This document shows positions 35,434 through 43,263 of a stretch of DNA of 64,000 nucleotides, in pieces; the stretch's first letter is position 1; each line of letters opens with the position of its first letter. Position numbers and translations under genes: made by a program. The notes under the pieces were generated by a model. The model was not told the origin of the DNA. It searched no databases and saw nothing but the letters and a program-made list of their open reading frames with translations. Source of the stretch: JABCZS01 sp041660525 (GTDB lineage Bacteria > Pseudomonadota > Gammaproteobacteria > JABCZS01); the NCBI GenBank assembly GCA_041660525.1, contig JBAZWD010000003.1:62001-126000 (forward strand), given 5' to 3'.

Positions 35434-36627
35434 TGAATCGATTTAAGTTAACCATTGCTTCGTGCATGGTATTGCTCTGTACAAAAATACAAGCAGCGAG
35501 CCCTGACGAAGCAATGGACTTCCCTGATGAAGCCGATTATCCCCCCCGCAGAAGGCGAAACCCTATTACCTGCAGATGAATATTACGGTTATGATAATGG
35601 CTTTTTTATTCATACCGCTGATAATTTCTTTTCACTAGAAATTAATGGCATGACGCAAGCCCGTTATGATTATTCTGTCATTAAAGAGCAACCGGATGAT
35701 TATGGATTCCAATTGCGGCGCACCAATTTATTTTTCTCCGGTCATGTTATTGATGATTCGTGGAAATATGTTGTAGGCGCACAAGCCGGTCCCGATGGTA
35801 CATTTGCAGTACTAGATGCTTATATCGTAAAAATATTTTCCGAGAACAGTTTAGCGCAATTGGGTCAATTCCCAACGCCTTTTTTACGCGCTTACGCTAT
35901 TTCGGTAACACGGCAATTAGCTGTTGAAGATTCTTTGGTCGCAAAATATTTTTCTACACGCGATATTACGGGTGCTTCTTATTTATATGAACAAGATTGG
36001 TTTAAATGGCAAGCAGCTGTGGCCAACGGTTACTTCACACCCAGTTACGATCAAAACCAAGATGTTATCGATCAAGAATTTCAAAATGGTCAAAGCTATG
36101 CCGTAATGAGTCGTTTGGAACTAAAACCATTTGGCACTTGGAAAGAATTTCGTGATTACAATTCCCCCTATGGGAATGAAAAAGGTTTACTGTTAGGTAT
36201 GGGTATCGCTTATCAAGATGATCAAAGTCTTTTAGGTACTCAAGATATTTCTGGAACGGTTGATCTTACCTTTCAAGGCAGTGGTTGGAGCACATTTGCT
36301 ATGAGTGCGATCAATACAGATTATACAAATCATGAAACAACTTACGGTGCCCAAGCGCAAGGTGGAGTGTTCGTCGATGAAGATCAAAATACGGTTGAAT
36401 TATTTTCGCGTTATGAATGGGGACAAGGTCAACAAGATCAAGACTTGAGTCTATTAACCTCAGGATTTAATTATTATATTGATCCAAGACATTTAAAATT
36501 CACAGCAGACTTTGGTTATGCATTTAGCAGCATGGGTGCAAGCTGGGCGGATGAAACAGATGGCTGGTTTGAAACAGACGAAAAAGGCCAGTGGGTCGTG
36601 CGTACGCAATTACAACTCGTGGTTTAA
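35433..36627 (+). pseudogene. Second OprP-like porin, frameshifted at a C7 tract
   Basis: A tandem paralogue of the preceding porin. GTG at 35433 overlaps the previous stop (TAGTG) and begins a signal peptide, MNRFKLTIASCMVLLCTKIQ, then A-ASPDEAMDFPDEADYPP. At the seven Cs at 35541-35547 the frame is lost: with six Cs it would read on as PPAEGETLLPADEYYGYDNG into the intact barrel, ending VVRTQLQLVV. As given, no signal peptide joins the barrel, so the product would not be exported. This may be a true pseudogene, a phase-variable OFF state, or a base-calling error. Confidence 0.85.
35541..35547 (+). repeat. Poly-C tract (C7) at porin frameshift
   Basis: Seven consecutive Cs in an AT-rich gene, placed 36 codons after the GTG start. 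Six or nine Cs restore the frame between signal peptide and barrel; seven do not. Tracts of this kind in surface-protein genes are classic slipped-strand phase-variation sites. Confidence 0.75.
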
Positions 36628-37793
36628 TCCCGTCGCAGTTTATCTGACATCGCAATGGGCGTCGGATATTTCATGACTATCACATAAGAAGAAACAATAA
36701 ACGTTAGGATGGTTGTAGTTTGTATTAAATAATAAATCGGATCGCTCACCACTTGATGCTCATGCGCGACATAAGCAACCAGTAACGAGAATTCACTGAC
36801 CTGCCCTAAACGTACGCCAATTTCTAGTGATTGATTTTTAATTTCGGCCGTGCGTTTGAGTAAAAATGAAAACACCAAGGGTTTTATTAATAACATTAAA
36901 ATTGCCAAGACAGCCGCAGGTACTAAGACTTCGCCCACTACGTGTAAATTGAATCCAGCACCTAATGAGAAGAAAAATAAGATTAAAAAGAAATCGCGTA
37001 AAGGTTTTAAACTTTCAGAAATAAATAAAGCAATAGGCCCACTGGCAATTGCAACGCCCGCAATAAATGCACCAATTTCATGCGATAAATGCATGCTGTG
37101 TGCAAGCTCTGCAATAGCTAAACACCAACCAATTGCAATTAAAAATATAAACTCTTGAATTTTATCAAAGCGAGCAATTAATTTGGTTAAAACGTAACGC
37201 TCAAATAAATAGCAAAATGCACTGAGCAGTGGCAATGCAACGACTATTTGCACAATTTCCCACACACTTAATCCATCACCCCCGGCTGCATTAATTAGCA
37301 ACATCACGGTGATCGCAATTAAATCTTGAAATAATAAAATACTGATAACAATTTCGCCGGTATATTGGTGATGCAATACAGTTGTGGGCAATAATTTCAA
37401 ACCAATAATAGTACTGGAGAACATCATGGCTGCAGCAACAACCAATGATTCTATGGTGCTAAAACCAAAAAATGCTGCGATGCCAAAACCAACTAAAGCG
37501 AAAATTGAGGAGCTAATTAAAGTAATCCATGTCGTACTTTTTAATAGACGAATTAAATCTTTAGGATCAAGGTTTAAGCCGAGTAAAAATAATAAAAAGA
37601 TAATGCCGATATCAGAAATATGGGAAATTAAATCAGGATCATCAACCCATTGCAGTCCCCAAGGACCGATAATCACACCTAATGCCATATAGGCAACAAT
37701 TAGAGATTGACGGGTATATAAAGCTATCGTTGCAAGAATAGAGGCCCCAGTAAAAATGAGGAAAATATAAAAAATTACTGGGGTTGTTTCCAT
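36624..37793 (-). CDS. CPA2-type cation:proton antiporter
   Basis: A 389-residue inner-membrane antiporter of the CPA2 (Kef/Nha) type, exchanging Na+ or K+ for protons. About 12 hydrophobic segments fill the protein. Signature stretches are ALGVIIGPWGLQWV, LLFLLGLNLDP, LLFQDLIAI (conserved acidic residue in the unwound helix) and EIGAFIAGVAIA. It ends after the membrane domain, with no RCK/TrkA_N regulatory domain, unlike KefB/KefC. The 3' end overlaps the convergent porin gene by 4 bases. It follows rplS directly and may be co-transcribed with it. Confidence 0.88.
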   Translation of the reverse strand: METTPVIFYIFLIFTGASILATIALYTRQSLIVAYMALGVIIGPWGLQWVDDPDLISHISDIGIIFLLFLLGLNLDPKDLIRLLKSTTWITLISSSIFALVGFGIAAFFGFSTIESLVVAAAMMFSSTIIGLKLLPTTVLHHQYTGEIVISILLFQDLIAITVMLLINAAGGDGLSVWEIVQIVVALPLLSAFCYLFERYVLTKLIARFDKIQEFIFLIAIGWCLAIAELAHSMHLSHEIGAFIAGVAIASGPIALFISESLKPLRDFFLILFFFSLGAGFNLHVVGEVLVPAAVLAILMLLIKPLVFSFLLKRTAEIKNQSLEIGVRLGQVSEFSLLVAYVAHEHQVVSDPIYYLIQTTTILTFIVSSYVIVMKYPTPIAMSDKLRRD

Positions 37794-37795
37794 TA

Positions 37796-38194
37796 TTACT
37801 CAGAAGTTTGTGCTACTGACGCTGCTGCTGTTACTGCTGTATCTTTCTTGGTCAATTTTTCTTTAATACGCGCTGATTTACCGGCACGATCACGCAGGTA
37901 ATATAATTTTGCACTGCGCACATCACCTGTTCTTTTCACTTCGATGCTGTGAATCATGCGGCTGTGTGTTTGAAAGCTACGCTCAACACCTTCGCCATAA
38001 GAAATTTTACGTACGATAAAGGATGAATTCAAACCACGGTTACGTTTTGCAATCACAACACCTTCAAAGGCTTGTAATCTTTCACGGCTGGCTTCAATTA
38101 CGCGTACTTGTACCACAACGGTATCGCCGGGTGAAAACTCAGGAATATCCTGGCGCATTTGTTCACGTTCGATTTGATCAATAATATTACTCAT
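37796..38194 (-). CDS. rplS: Ribosomal protein bL19
   Basis: 50S subunit protein at the 30S/50S interface. The start at 38194 (MSNIIDQIE) follows GGGAG with suitable spacing. The family core is clear: FSPGDTVVVQVRV, REMLQAF-like RERLQAFEGVVIAKRNRG and KLYYLRDRAGKSARI. It is 132 residues long, with a C-terminal Ala/Thr-rich tail of about 15 residues beyond the E. coli protein (115). It is the last gene of rpsP-rimM-trmD-rplS. Confidence 0.97.
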   Translation of the reverse strand: MSNIIDQIEREQMRQDIPEFSPGDTVVVQVRVIEASRERLQAFEGVVIAKRNRGLNSSFIVRKISYGEGVERSFQTHSRMIHSIEVKRTGDVRSAKLYYLRDRAGKSARIKEKLTKKDTAVTAAASVAQTSE

Positions 38195-38207
38195 TACAGA
38201 AACTCCC

Positions 38208-38978
38208 TTACTCTTCGTTAAAATTACTCGGATTCTTTTCATATGCATGAATAAATTCACGCAATAAAATCTGTTGCTCTGGATCCATGCGCATATTCTT
38301 AAGTAAACTGGGTTTACGCAACCAAGTTCTACCTAAGGCTTGCTGCAAACGCCATTTACGTATGCTTTCATGATTCCCACTGGCCAACACGCTCGGCACA
38401 TGTTGTCCTTCAAAAATCTCAGGACGCGTATAGTGCGGGTGATCTAATAATGAATTGCTAAATGAATCTTCTAAGGCCGATTGCTCACAATGAAGAGCGC
38501 CTGGCAATAAACGTATCACAGCATCCATAATCACCATCGCGGCTAATTCGCCACCACTTAATACATAATCTCCTATCGAAATTTCTTCATCGACATATTG
38601 CGTTACGATACGCTCATCGATTCCTTCATAACGGCCAGCAATTAAAATTAATTGCCCGCAGGTGGTTAATTCACGCACTTTAGATTGTGTTAAAGGCTGC
38701 CCTTGCGGACTCAAATACACAACCTTAGAAGGTTCTAAAGTGCTTGCATCTTGCGCAGCAAAAATTGCATCACGCAAAGGTTCTGGCTTCATCACCATTC
38801 CAGGACCACCACCGTAAGATTTATCATCTACAGTGTGATGTTTATCTTCAGCGAAATCACGAGGATTCCAATAATTCACCATAGCTAAACGATTACGTAC
38901 AGCCCGACCGGTAATACCGACGTCAGTCACTGCATTAAACATTTCAGGAAACAAGGTAATGACATCAAAGCGCAACAT
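38208..38978 (-). CDS. trmD: tRNA (guanine37-N1)-methyltransferase
   Basis: SPOUT-fold enzyme methylating G37 of tRNAs to prevent frameshifting. The start at 38978 (MLRFDVITLFPEMF) follows GGAG in the end of rimM, giving 256 residues. Trefoil-knot motifs are LSPQGQPLTQ, LIAGRYEGIDERI and SIGDYVLSGGELAA. It is separated from the rimM stop by a single base and is 13 bases before rplS. Confidence 0.97.
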   Translation of the reverse strand: MLRFDVITLFPEMFNAVTDVGITGRAVRNRLAMVNYWNPRDFAEDKHHTVDDKSYGGGPGMVMKPEPLRDAIFAAQDASTLEPSKVVYLSPQGQPLTQSKVRELTTCGQLILIAGRYEGIDERIVTQYVDEEISIGDYVLSGGELAAMVIMDAVIRLLPGALHCEQSALEDSFSNSLLDHPHYTRPEIFEGQHVPSVLASGNHESIRKWRLQQALGRTWLRKPSLLKNMRMDPEQQILLREFIHAYEKNPSNFNEE

Positions 38979-38979
38979 A

Positions 38980-39474
38980 TTAAAACTCCGGATCCCAATC
39001 AACGATCATGACCATCTTCGATAAATCAACGTGCTTAACCACTTGCCGTGGCAGATATGGAATAAACCGCTCTCTATCACCTTTCACAACTAATACATCA
39101 TTAGCTGGTGTTGCAAACAAATAAGCGACCTTGCCTAAACTCGCACCCTGTATCGTTTTAACCTCTAGTCCTTCTAGATCAGTCCAGTAATATTGTCCCT
39201 CTGATAACTTTGGTAATTGCTCCCTTTTTACTTCTATCCGTGCACCTATAAGTGCACGGGCAGCTTCCATACTTTCATAAGCCTTAAACTGAACCACTAT
39301 ACATTTTGAGTGAACTTCACTCGCAATGCAGGTTAATAGTTCTGGTGGCTGGCCTTTTATTTTAACCAGCCAAGGTTGATAATTTAGAAGATTCTCCCGC
39401 GGCTGCGTGTAAGAATCAATTTTTACCCAACCCTGAACACCAAATAAACCTGTAATTCGCCCTACTTCTATCAT
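38980..39474 (-). CDS. rimM: 16S rRNA processing protein RimM
   Basis: Helps mature the 3' domain of the 30S subunit by binding uS19 and the 16S rRNA head. The N-terminal RimM domain begins VGRITGLFGVQGWVKIDSYT. The C-terminal PRC barrel has YYWTDLEGLEV and LVVKGDRERFIPYLP. The 164-residue length is normal. It lies between rpsP (7 bases) and trmD (1 base). Confidence 0.96.
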   Translation of the reverse strand: MIEVGRITGLFGVQGWVKIDSYTQPRENLLNYQPWLVKIKGQPPELLTCIASEVHSKCIVVQFKAYESMEAARALIGARIEVKREQLPKLSEGQYYWTDLEGLEVKTIQGASLGKVAYLFATPANDVLVVKGDRERFIPYLPRQVVKHVDLSKMVMIVDWDPEF

Positions 39475-39481
39475 TCTGCAG

Positions 39482-39748
39482 TTATGCAGCCTGTTCTGTA
39501 GCTGGCATACGCTTCATTTCACGTGCTAATTCAGTCACACGTTTAGAAGCTTGCGCACCAACGGAAACCCAATGTTCCATTCTTTCTAAATTTAAATTTA
39601 ATCTCGGAGCTGCGCCTTGAGCGATGGGATTAAAAAATCCTAGCTTTTCAATATAACGGCCGTCACGACGTTTGCGGCTATCGATAACCACAATACGGTA
39701 AAATGGACGCTTTTTAGCCCCTGTCCTTGATAGACGAATACTAACCAT
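39482..39748 (-). CDS. rpsP: Ribosomal protein bS16
   Basis: 30S subunit protein. The start at 39748 (MVSIRLSRTGAKKRPFYRIV) has AAGAGGA upstream and gives 88 residues, the usual length. Further conserved parts are DSRKRRDGRYIEKLGFFNP and the C-terminal helix. It is the first gene of rpsP-rimM-trmD-rplS. A well-formed promoter lies about 55-80 bases upstream. Confidence 0.97.
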   Translation of the reverse strand: MVSIRLSRTGAKKRPFYRIVVIDSRKRRDGRYIEKLGFFNPIAQGAAPRLNLNLERMEHWVSVGAQASKRVTELAREMKRMPATEQAA

Positions 39749-39799
39749 AACTATCCTCTTATTTAAATAACTAACTATAATAGATCTATTTACCACGCT

Positions 39800-39827
39800 A
39801 TTCTACCTAAAACTTAAGCGCAAGCAA
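39800..39827 (-). promoter_or_regulatory. Sigma70-type promoter for rpsP operon
   Basis: On the minus strand TTGCTT (39822-39827), a 16-base spacer and TAGAAT (39800-39805), about 50 bases before the rpsP start. The same TAGAAT -10 is found before rplM. Position and match to consensus support it; no start site is known. Confidence 0.55.
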
Positions 39828-39890
39828 AGTAAATTCATCAATAATCATGCTATCCTATTACTCATTCATCCACTAATTTTGAGGTCAGGT

Positions 39891-40622
39891 ATGTTAAAAC
39901 GGACTTTTACGCTCACTAGCTTCATTTTATTATCTTTCGCAGCCCAGGCAAACACGCCTAGTGTTGAAACCATGCAAAACCAGCTCGTTAAAGCTATTCC
40001 AGAAATAAACGTAGATAGCGTGAAACCCGCGCCCATTGCTGGCTTTTATGAAGTAACCAGTGGCCCTGCTATTCTTTATGTGAGCCAAAATGGCCAATAT
40101 ATATTTTATGGCGAATTATTAGAAGTTAAAGACCATCAAGTAACGAGTTTGACCGATAATACCCGCAAAGCTTATGTTAAAACGGCTTTAGAGAAAATTG
40201 ACCCTAAAACCTTTATTAAATTCCCAGCTACAGGCAAAGAAAAAGCCGTTGTTTATATGGGTACAGATGTTGATTGCGGCTATTGCGGAAAATTACATCA
40301 AGAAATCCCAGCGCTCAATGCTGCAGGTATTACCGTGAACTATATCGCTTTCCCAAGAACACCTAAAGGCACGCCTTCTTATGAAAAATCAGTAGGTATT
40401 TGGTGTGCAAAAGATCCTAAAAAGACTATTGATGATGTATTCAAAGGCGGCGCTGTTCCTGAAAAGTCTGCTGATTGCAAAGACCCTTTTGCAAGCCATA
40501 CTGCCTTTATTAGTAATATAGGCGCGAGTGCAACACCGGTTATTATTCTGCAAGATGGTACGGTTATACCGGGTTATATGCCGGCTGATAGTTTAATTGC
40601 GATGGTATTAAAAAGCCAATAG
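39891..40622 (+). CDS. DsbC-like periplasmic thiol:disulfide interchange protein
   Basis: Exported thioredoxin-fold protein of the DsbC/DsbG group, expected to isomerise wrong disulfides. The start at 39891 has GAGGTCAGGT before it. The signal peptide is LTSFILLSFAAQA. A DsbC-type N-terminal dimerisation domain follows, with the hallmark GPAILYVSQNGQYIFYGEL. The catalytic motif is CGYC (in DVDCGYCGKLH), and the cis-Pro loop is SATPVIILQDG. Two more Cys (WCAKD, ADCKD) match the structural disulfide of DsbC. The 243-residue length is normal. Confidence 0.93.
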   Translation: MLKRTFTLTSFILLSFAAQANTPSVETMQNQLVKAIPEINVDSVKPAPIAGFYEVTSGPAILYVSQNGQYIFYGELLEVKDHQVTSLTDNTRKAYVKTALEKIDPKTFIKFPATGKEKAVVYMGTDVDCGYCGKLHQEIPALNAAGITVNYIAFPRTPKGTPSYEKSVGIWCAKDPKKTIDDVFKGGAVPEKSADCKDPFASHTAFISNIGASATPVIILQDGTVIPGYMPADSLIAMVLKSQ

Positions 40623-40649
40623 CATATTCTATGGAGGGGACTATCTACT

Positions 40650-41309
40650 CTAAAGTGTCTTAGAAGGAATCCCCTCATTGTTTTTAGCCGCATGCATCTC
40701 ATCTAAAAGAGGTATAATTTTAGATAAACTCTTCTTAATAGGATCGTTATAACCTAATCCACCTAGATGTAGATTCACGCACTTTATGGCAGCCAAGACA
40801 TCATCTTTATTTCCAGTTTGCGCTGCTATAAGCGCACTAGCAGTGGATTTTGCACAATGATATTCAGCGCCTTCCCTCATGTCAGATTGTTTATCAGCAT
40901 TAGTAAACATTTTTTCTTGGAGTAACTTTATTGCTGTTGCAATATCATGATTTACTAAATGAGCTTGACTCCAACCAGGAGTTACATTGGTAGTTACAAA
41001 CATTGCAACCCGTATTTTTGAAATAGAAAAAAGCATACCTCCTAAAGCATCTTTAAGCGCATCACTATCTAACATGGAACGTTGCTGCTCCACACGTGTG
41101 TAGGTACTTTGCACACTGCTGGCTGCTTCCGGATTTATATTCTCAGATTTTTTTAATACAGTAATCATATTTGTGATGACCGATATCGCATCTTTAAGAC
41201 ATTCATAATCTGGTATTTTGTAACGTTCTGAATCATAACCGTTTAAGTTGTACTTCTGGATGCCAGCAATGATACTATTTAATTCAGATATCTCATGAGT
41301 AAAAATCAT
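40650..41309 (-). CDS. Hypothetical helical protein
   Basis: A 219-residue protein of unknown family with no signal peptide or membrane segment. Predicted by eye to be all helical. Gene order gives no clue: it lies between a convergent dsbC-like gene and a co-directional MFS pump gene. A 7-base inverted repeat (GAGGGGA / TCCCCTC) spans its 3' end at 40634-40677 and may be a weak terminator. Its composition resembles that of the other unknown proteins of this window. Confidence 0.6.
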   Translation of the reverse strand: MIFTHEISELNSIIAGIQKYNLNGYDSERYKIPDYECLKDAISVITNMITVLKKSENINPEAASSVQSTYTRVEQQRSMLDSDALKDALGGMLFSISKIRVAMFVTTNVTPGWSQAHLVNHDIATAIKLLQEKMFTNADKQSDMREGAEYHCAKSTASALIAAQTGNKDDVLAAIKCVNLHLGGLGYNDPIKKSLSKIIPLLDEMHAAKNNEGIPSKTL

Positions 41310-41362
41310 TTATTTTCTCGTATAAATTTAACGTTACATTGATTAGATGCTATAAATCAAGT

Positions 41363-42562
41363 TTACAGCGCCACTTTTTGTGCTTTTAGCCAATATAATA
41401 CTAATAATGATGAAACACCTGCAAAAAATACAATAATCGCTACTGGCATCATCGTACCATTAAAGAAAAAGCTAGCACCGGCGATGAGCGCAGCCATGAC
41501 AAACAAACGAATGCTATTGGCAAGCGCTGATGCGACGCCTCTTATTTCTGGATAAATACTCATATAATCACTGAAAAATATACCCATGCTGAGTGCAAAA
41601 CCACTGGTGAAAATAGCCATGGCTGCAGTAATCAGTGCGGGATTTTCTGGCGCAAATAAAACCACAGCTAAAAATGCTATTGCACCGACGACTGTAATTC
41701 TCATGCCTATCTTGCGTGTGCGATCCATACCTAAATGCATAATGACATAACCCGATGAAAAGCTGACAAAAGCAAACAACAATAATATGACAGCTTGATA
41801 ATAACCGTAGTGTGCTTCATCCACGCCAAAATGATTAATAAAAATTAATGATAAATTGGCAATGTATACAAAATAAGCACCGCAAACACCGCAGATTAAA
41901 TATAAATTTGCCATGGCTTTTGGATTTTTAAGCAATGTTGCGTAACTACTCATGATGCTGGGCACGTGCAAACGCGCACGTTTTTCTTTGTCTAAAGATT
42001 CTTTGACAAAAATTAATGCAGCTATAAAAGCAATAACCGCTAGCGCTGCAACAAATATAAAATTAGCACGCCAGTTAAATGTTAAATATAAAAAACTACC
42101 GATAATGGGTGCAAGTGACATTGCGAAAGTAATAATGCTGTTGTAAATGCCTAGCATTTTTGCCGCTTTTTCTTGATTAAACGTATCGTAAATAATGGCC
42201 GCAGGAACAACGAAGGCAACGCTGCTACCTAAACCTTGCATGAAACGCCAGAAGATCATGGTTTCTATGCTATTGACCAATACGCAGGCGACACTGCTGA
42301 TTGCAAATATAAACATGCCTATTAATAATATTGGGCGACGACCATAACTGTCTGCCAGAGGTCCGTAGAATAAACTGGCTATACATAATCCTAAAAAGTT
42401 TACGCTGATGATCATTTGGATTTTGCTTTCGGTGGTTGCAAAATAATCTTGAATCGCAGGAAAACTTGGGACGAAGATATCAGTTTCGACTGCTGCGCTA
42501 ATGATGGTTAAGACGACAACGGACATCGTCATAAAAGCTTGTGAGAAAATACGGGTAGACAT
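41363..42562 (-). CDS. MFS drug-resistance transporter, Bcr/CflA type
   Basis: A 399-residue, 12-helix major facilitator protein of the DHA1 group, related to Bcr/CflA (bicyclomycin, multidrug) pumps. Visible are TDIFVPSFPAIQDYF in helix 1, the MFS loop motif GPLADSYGRRPILLIG between helices 2 and 3, and FWRFMQGLGSSVAFV in helix 4. GGAG lies 10 bases before the ATG. Substrate unknown. It lies downstream of hdeD, separated from it by a large inverted repeat. Confidence 0.9.
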   Translation of the reverse strand: MSTRIFSQAFMTMSVVVLTIISAAVETDIFVPSFPAIQDYFATTESKIQMIISVNFLGLCIASLFYGPLADSYGRRPILLIGMFIFAISSVACVLVNSIETMIFWRFMQGLGSSVAFVVPAAIIYDTFNQEKAAKMLGIYNSIITFAMSLAPIIGSFLYLTFNWRANFIFVAALAVIAFIAALIFVKESLDKEKRARLHVPSIMSSYATLLKNPKAMANLYLICGVCGAYFVYIANLSLIFINHFGVDEAHYGYYQAVILLLFAFVSFSSGYVIMHLGMDRTRKIGMRITVVGAIAFLAVVLFAPENPALITAAMAIFTSGFALSMGIFFSDYMSIYPEIRGVASALANSIRLFVMAALIAGASFFFNGTMMPVAIIVFFAGVSSLLVLYWLKAQKVAL

Positions 42563-42585
42563 ATAAATTTATCTCCGAAAATATA

Positions 42586-42676
42586 AGGGCGAAAGATTTT
42601 TCGCCCCTACGGATGTGGTATTTTCCACATATGATGTTTTGCAAACCTTCCGTAGGGGCGAAAAATCTTTCGCCCT
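42586..42676. repeat. 91-bp inverted repeat with 27-bp perfect arms
   Basis: Two arms of 27 bases (42586-42612 and 42650-42676) are exact reverse complements around a 37-base centre. Each arm itself holds the dispersed palindrome (GGGCGAAA, GATT, TTTCGCCC) plus CTACGG. It sits between hdeD and the MFS gene, both on the minus strand. It could be a BIME-like paired element, a small non-autonomous mobile element, or an RNA structure that limits downstream expression. Confidence 0.85.
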
Positions 42677-42688
42677 CTGGAGTTTGAA

Positions 42689-43222
42689 TTATTTCATTGA
42701 TCGCGCTGTTAATGCCGTTACAATGTATATCCAACCTGTGAATATTAAATCAATACCAATAAATAAGCCAATGATAAATAAACCAGACATAGGCCATTCG
42801 GCTAAAATAAAGATACCTAATAACAAGGTTAGAATACTACTCGCTAGCCGCCAACCACGATTGGTAACTTCGCGGGTTAAACATGAAACAATACGAAAAA
42901 TACCTAACACTATATATAAAATTGCGAGTATTAATGTCAATGTAATAGAACCTGCTAAAGGTCCTTTAATTAAAATGATACCGGCGATTAAGTATAAAAT
43001 CCCCATGCCTAAGTGCATGAAAAATTCGTTCCATGTTCCCCAACTGGACTTGAAGCTATCTAAGATAATCACAAAGCCACTGATGGTTAAAATAACGCCG
43101 AAAACAAATACAGAAATGAGTGTGGTTGCAGCAGAATAAATAATTGCCAATGTGCCTAAAGCAACTAATAATAGTCCCCAGGCAAAAAACCAACCCCAAC
43201 GATTGCTTAGTGGATGAGCCAT
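42689..43222 (-). CDS. HdeD-family membrane protein (DUF308)
   Basis: A 177-residue protein with six hydrophobic segments in three pairs, as in HdeD, an inner-membrane protein tied to acid resistance at high cell density in E. coli. Typical features are WGLLLVALGTLAIIYS near the N-terminus and WRLASSILTLLLGIFIL in the second half. AAGGAG precedes the ATG. Acid tolerance would suit life in an acidified host compartment, but the function in this organism is inferred. Confidence 0.88.
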   Translation of the reverse strand: MAHPLSNRWGWFFAWGLLLVALGTLAIIYSAATTLISVFVFGVILTISGFVIILDSFKSSWGTWNEFFMHLGMGILYLIAGIILIKGPLAGSITLTLILAILYIVLGIFRIVSCLTREVTNRGWRLASSILTLLLGIFILAEWPMSGLFIIGLFIGIDLIFTGWIYIVTALTARSMK

Positions 43223-43263
43223 AAAATTCTCCTTGATTTATTTAAATCAAGTATAGACTACAT

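Noticed and set aside
40634..40677. GAGGGGA / TCCCCTC inverted repeat as a terminator
   Set aside because: The 7-base stem has a 30-base loop, no T-run, and overlaps the end of a coding sequence; too weak to list as a feature.
42615..43139. Plus-strand open frame of 174 codons opposite hdeD
   Set aside because: It starts within the inverted repeat and runs antisense to the clear six-helix HdeD gene.
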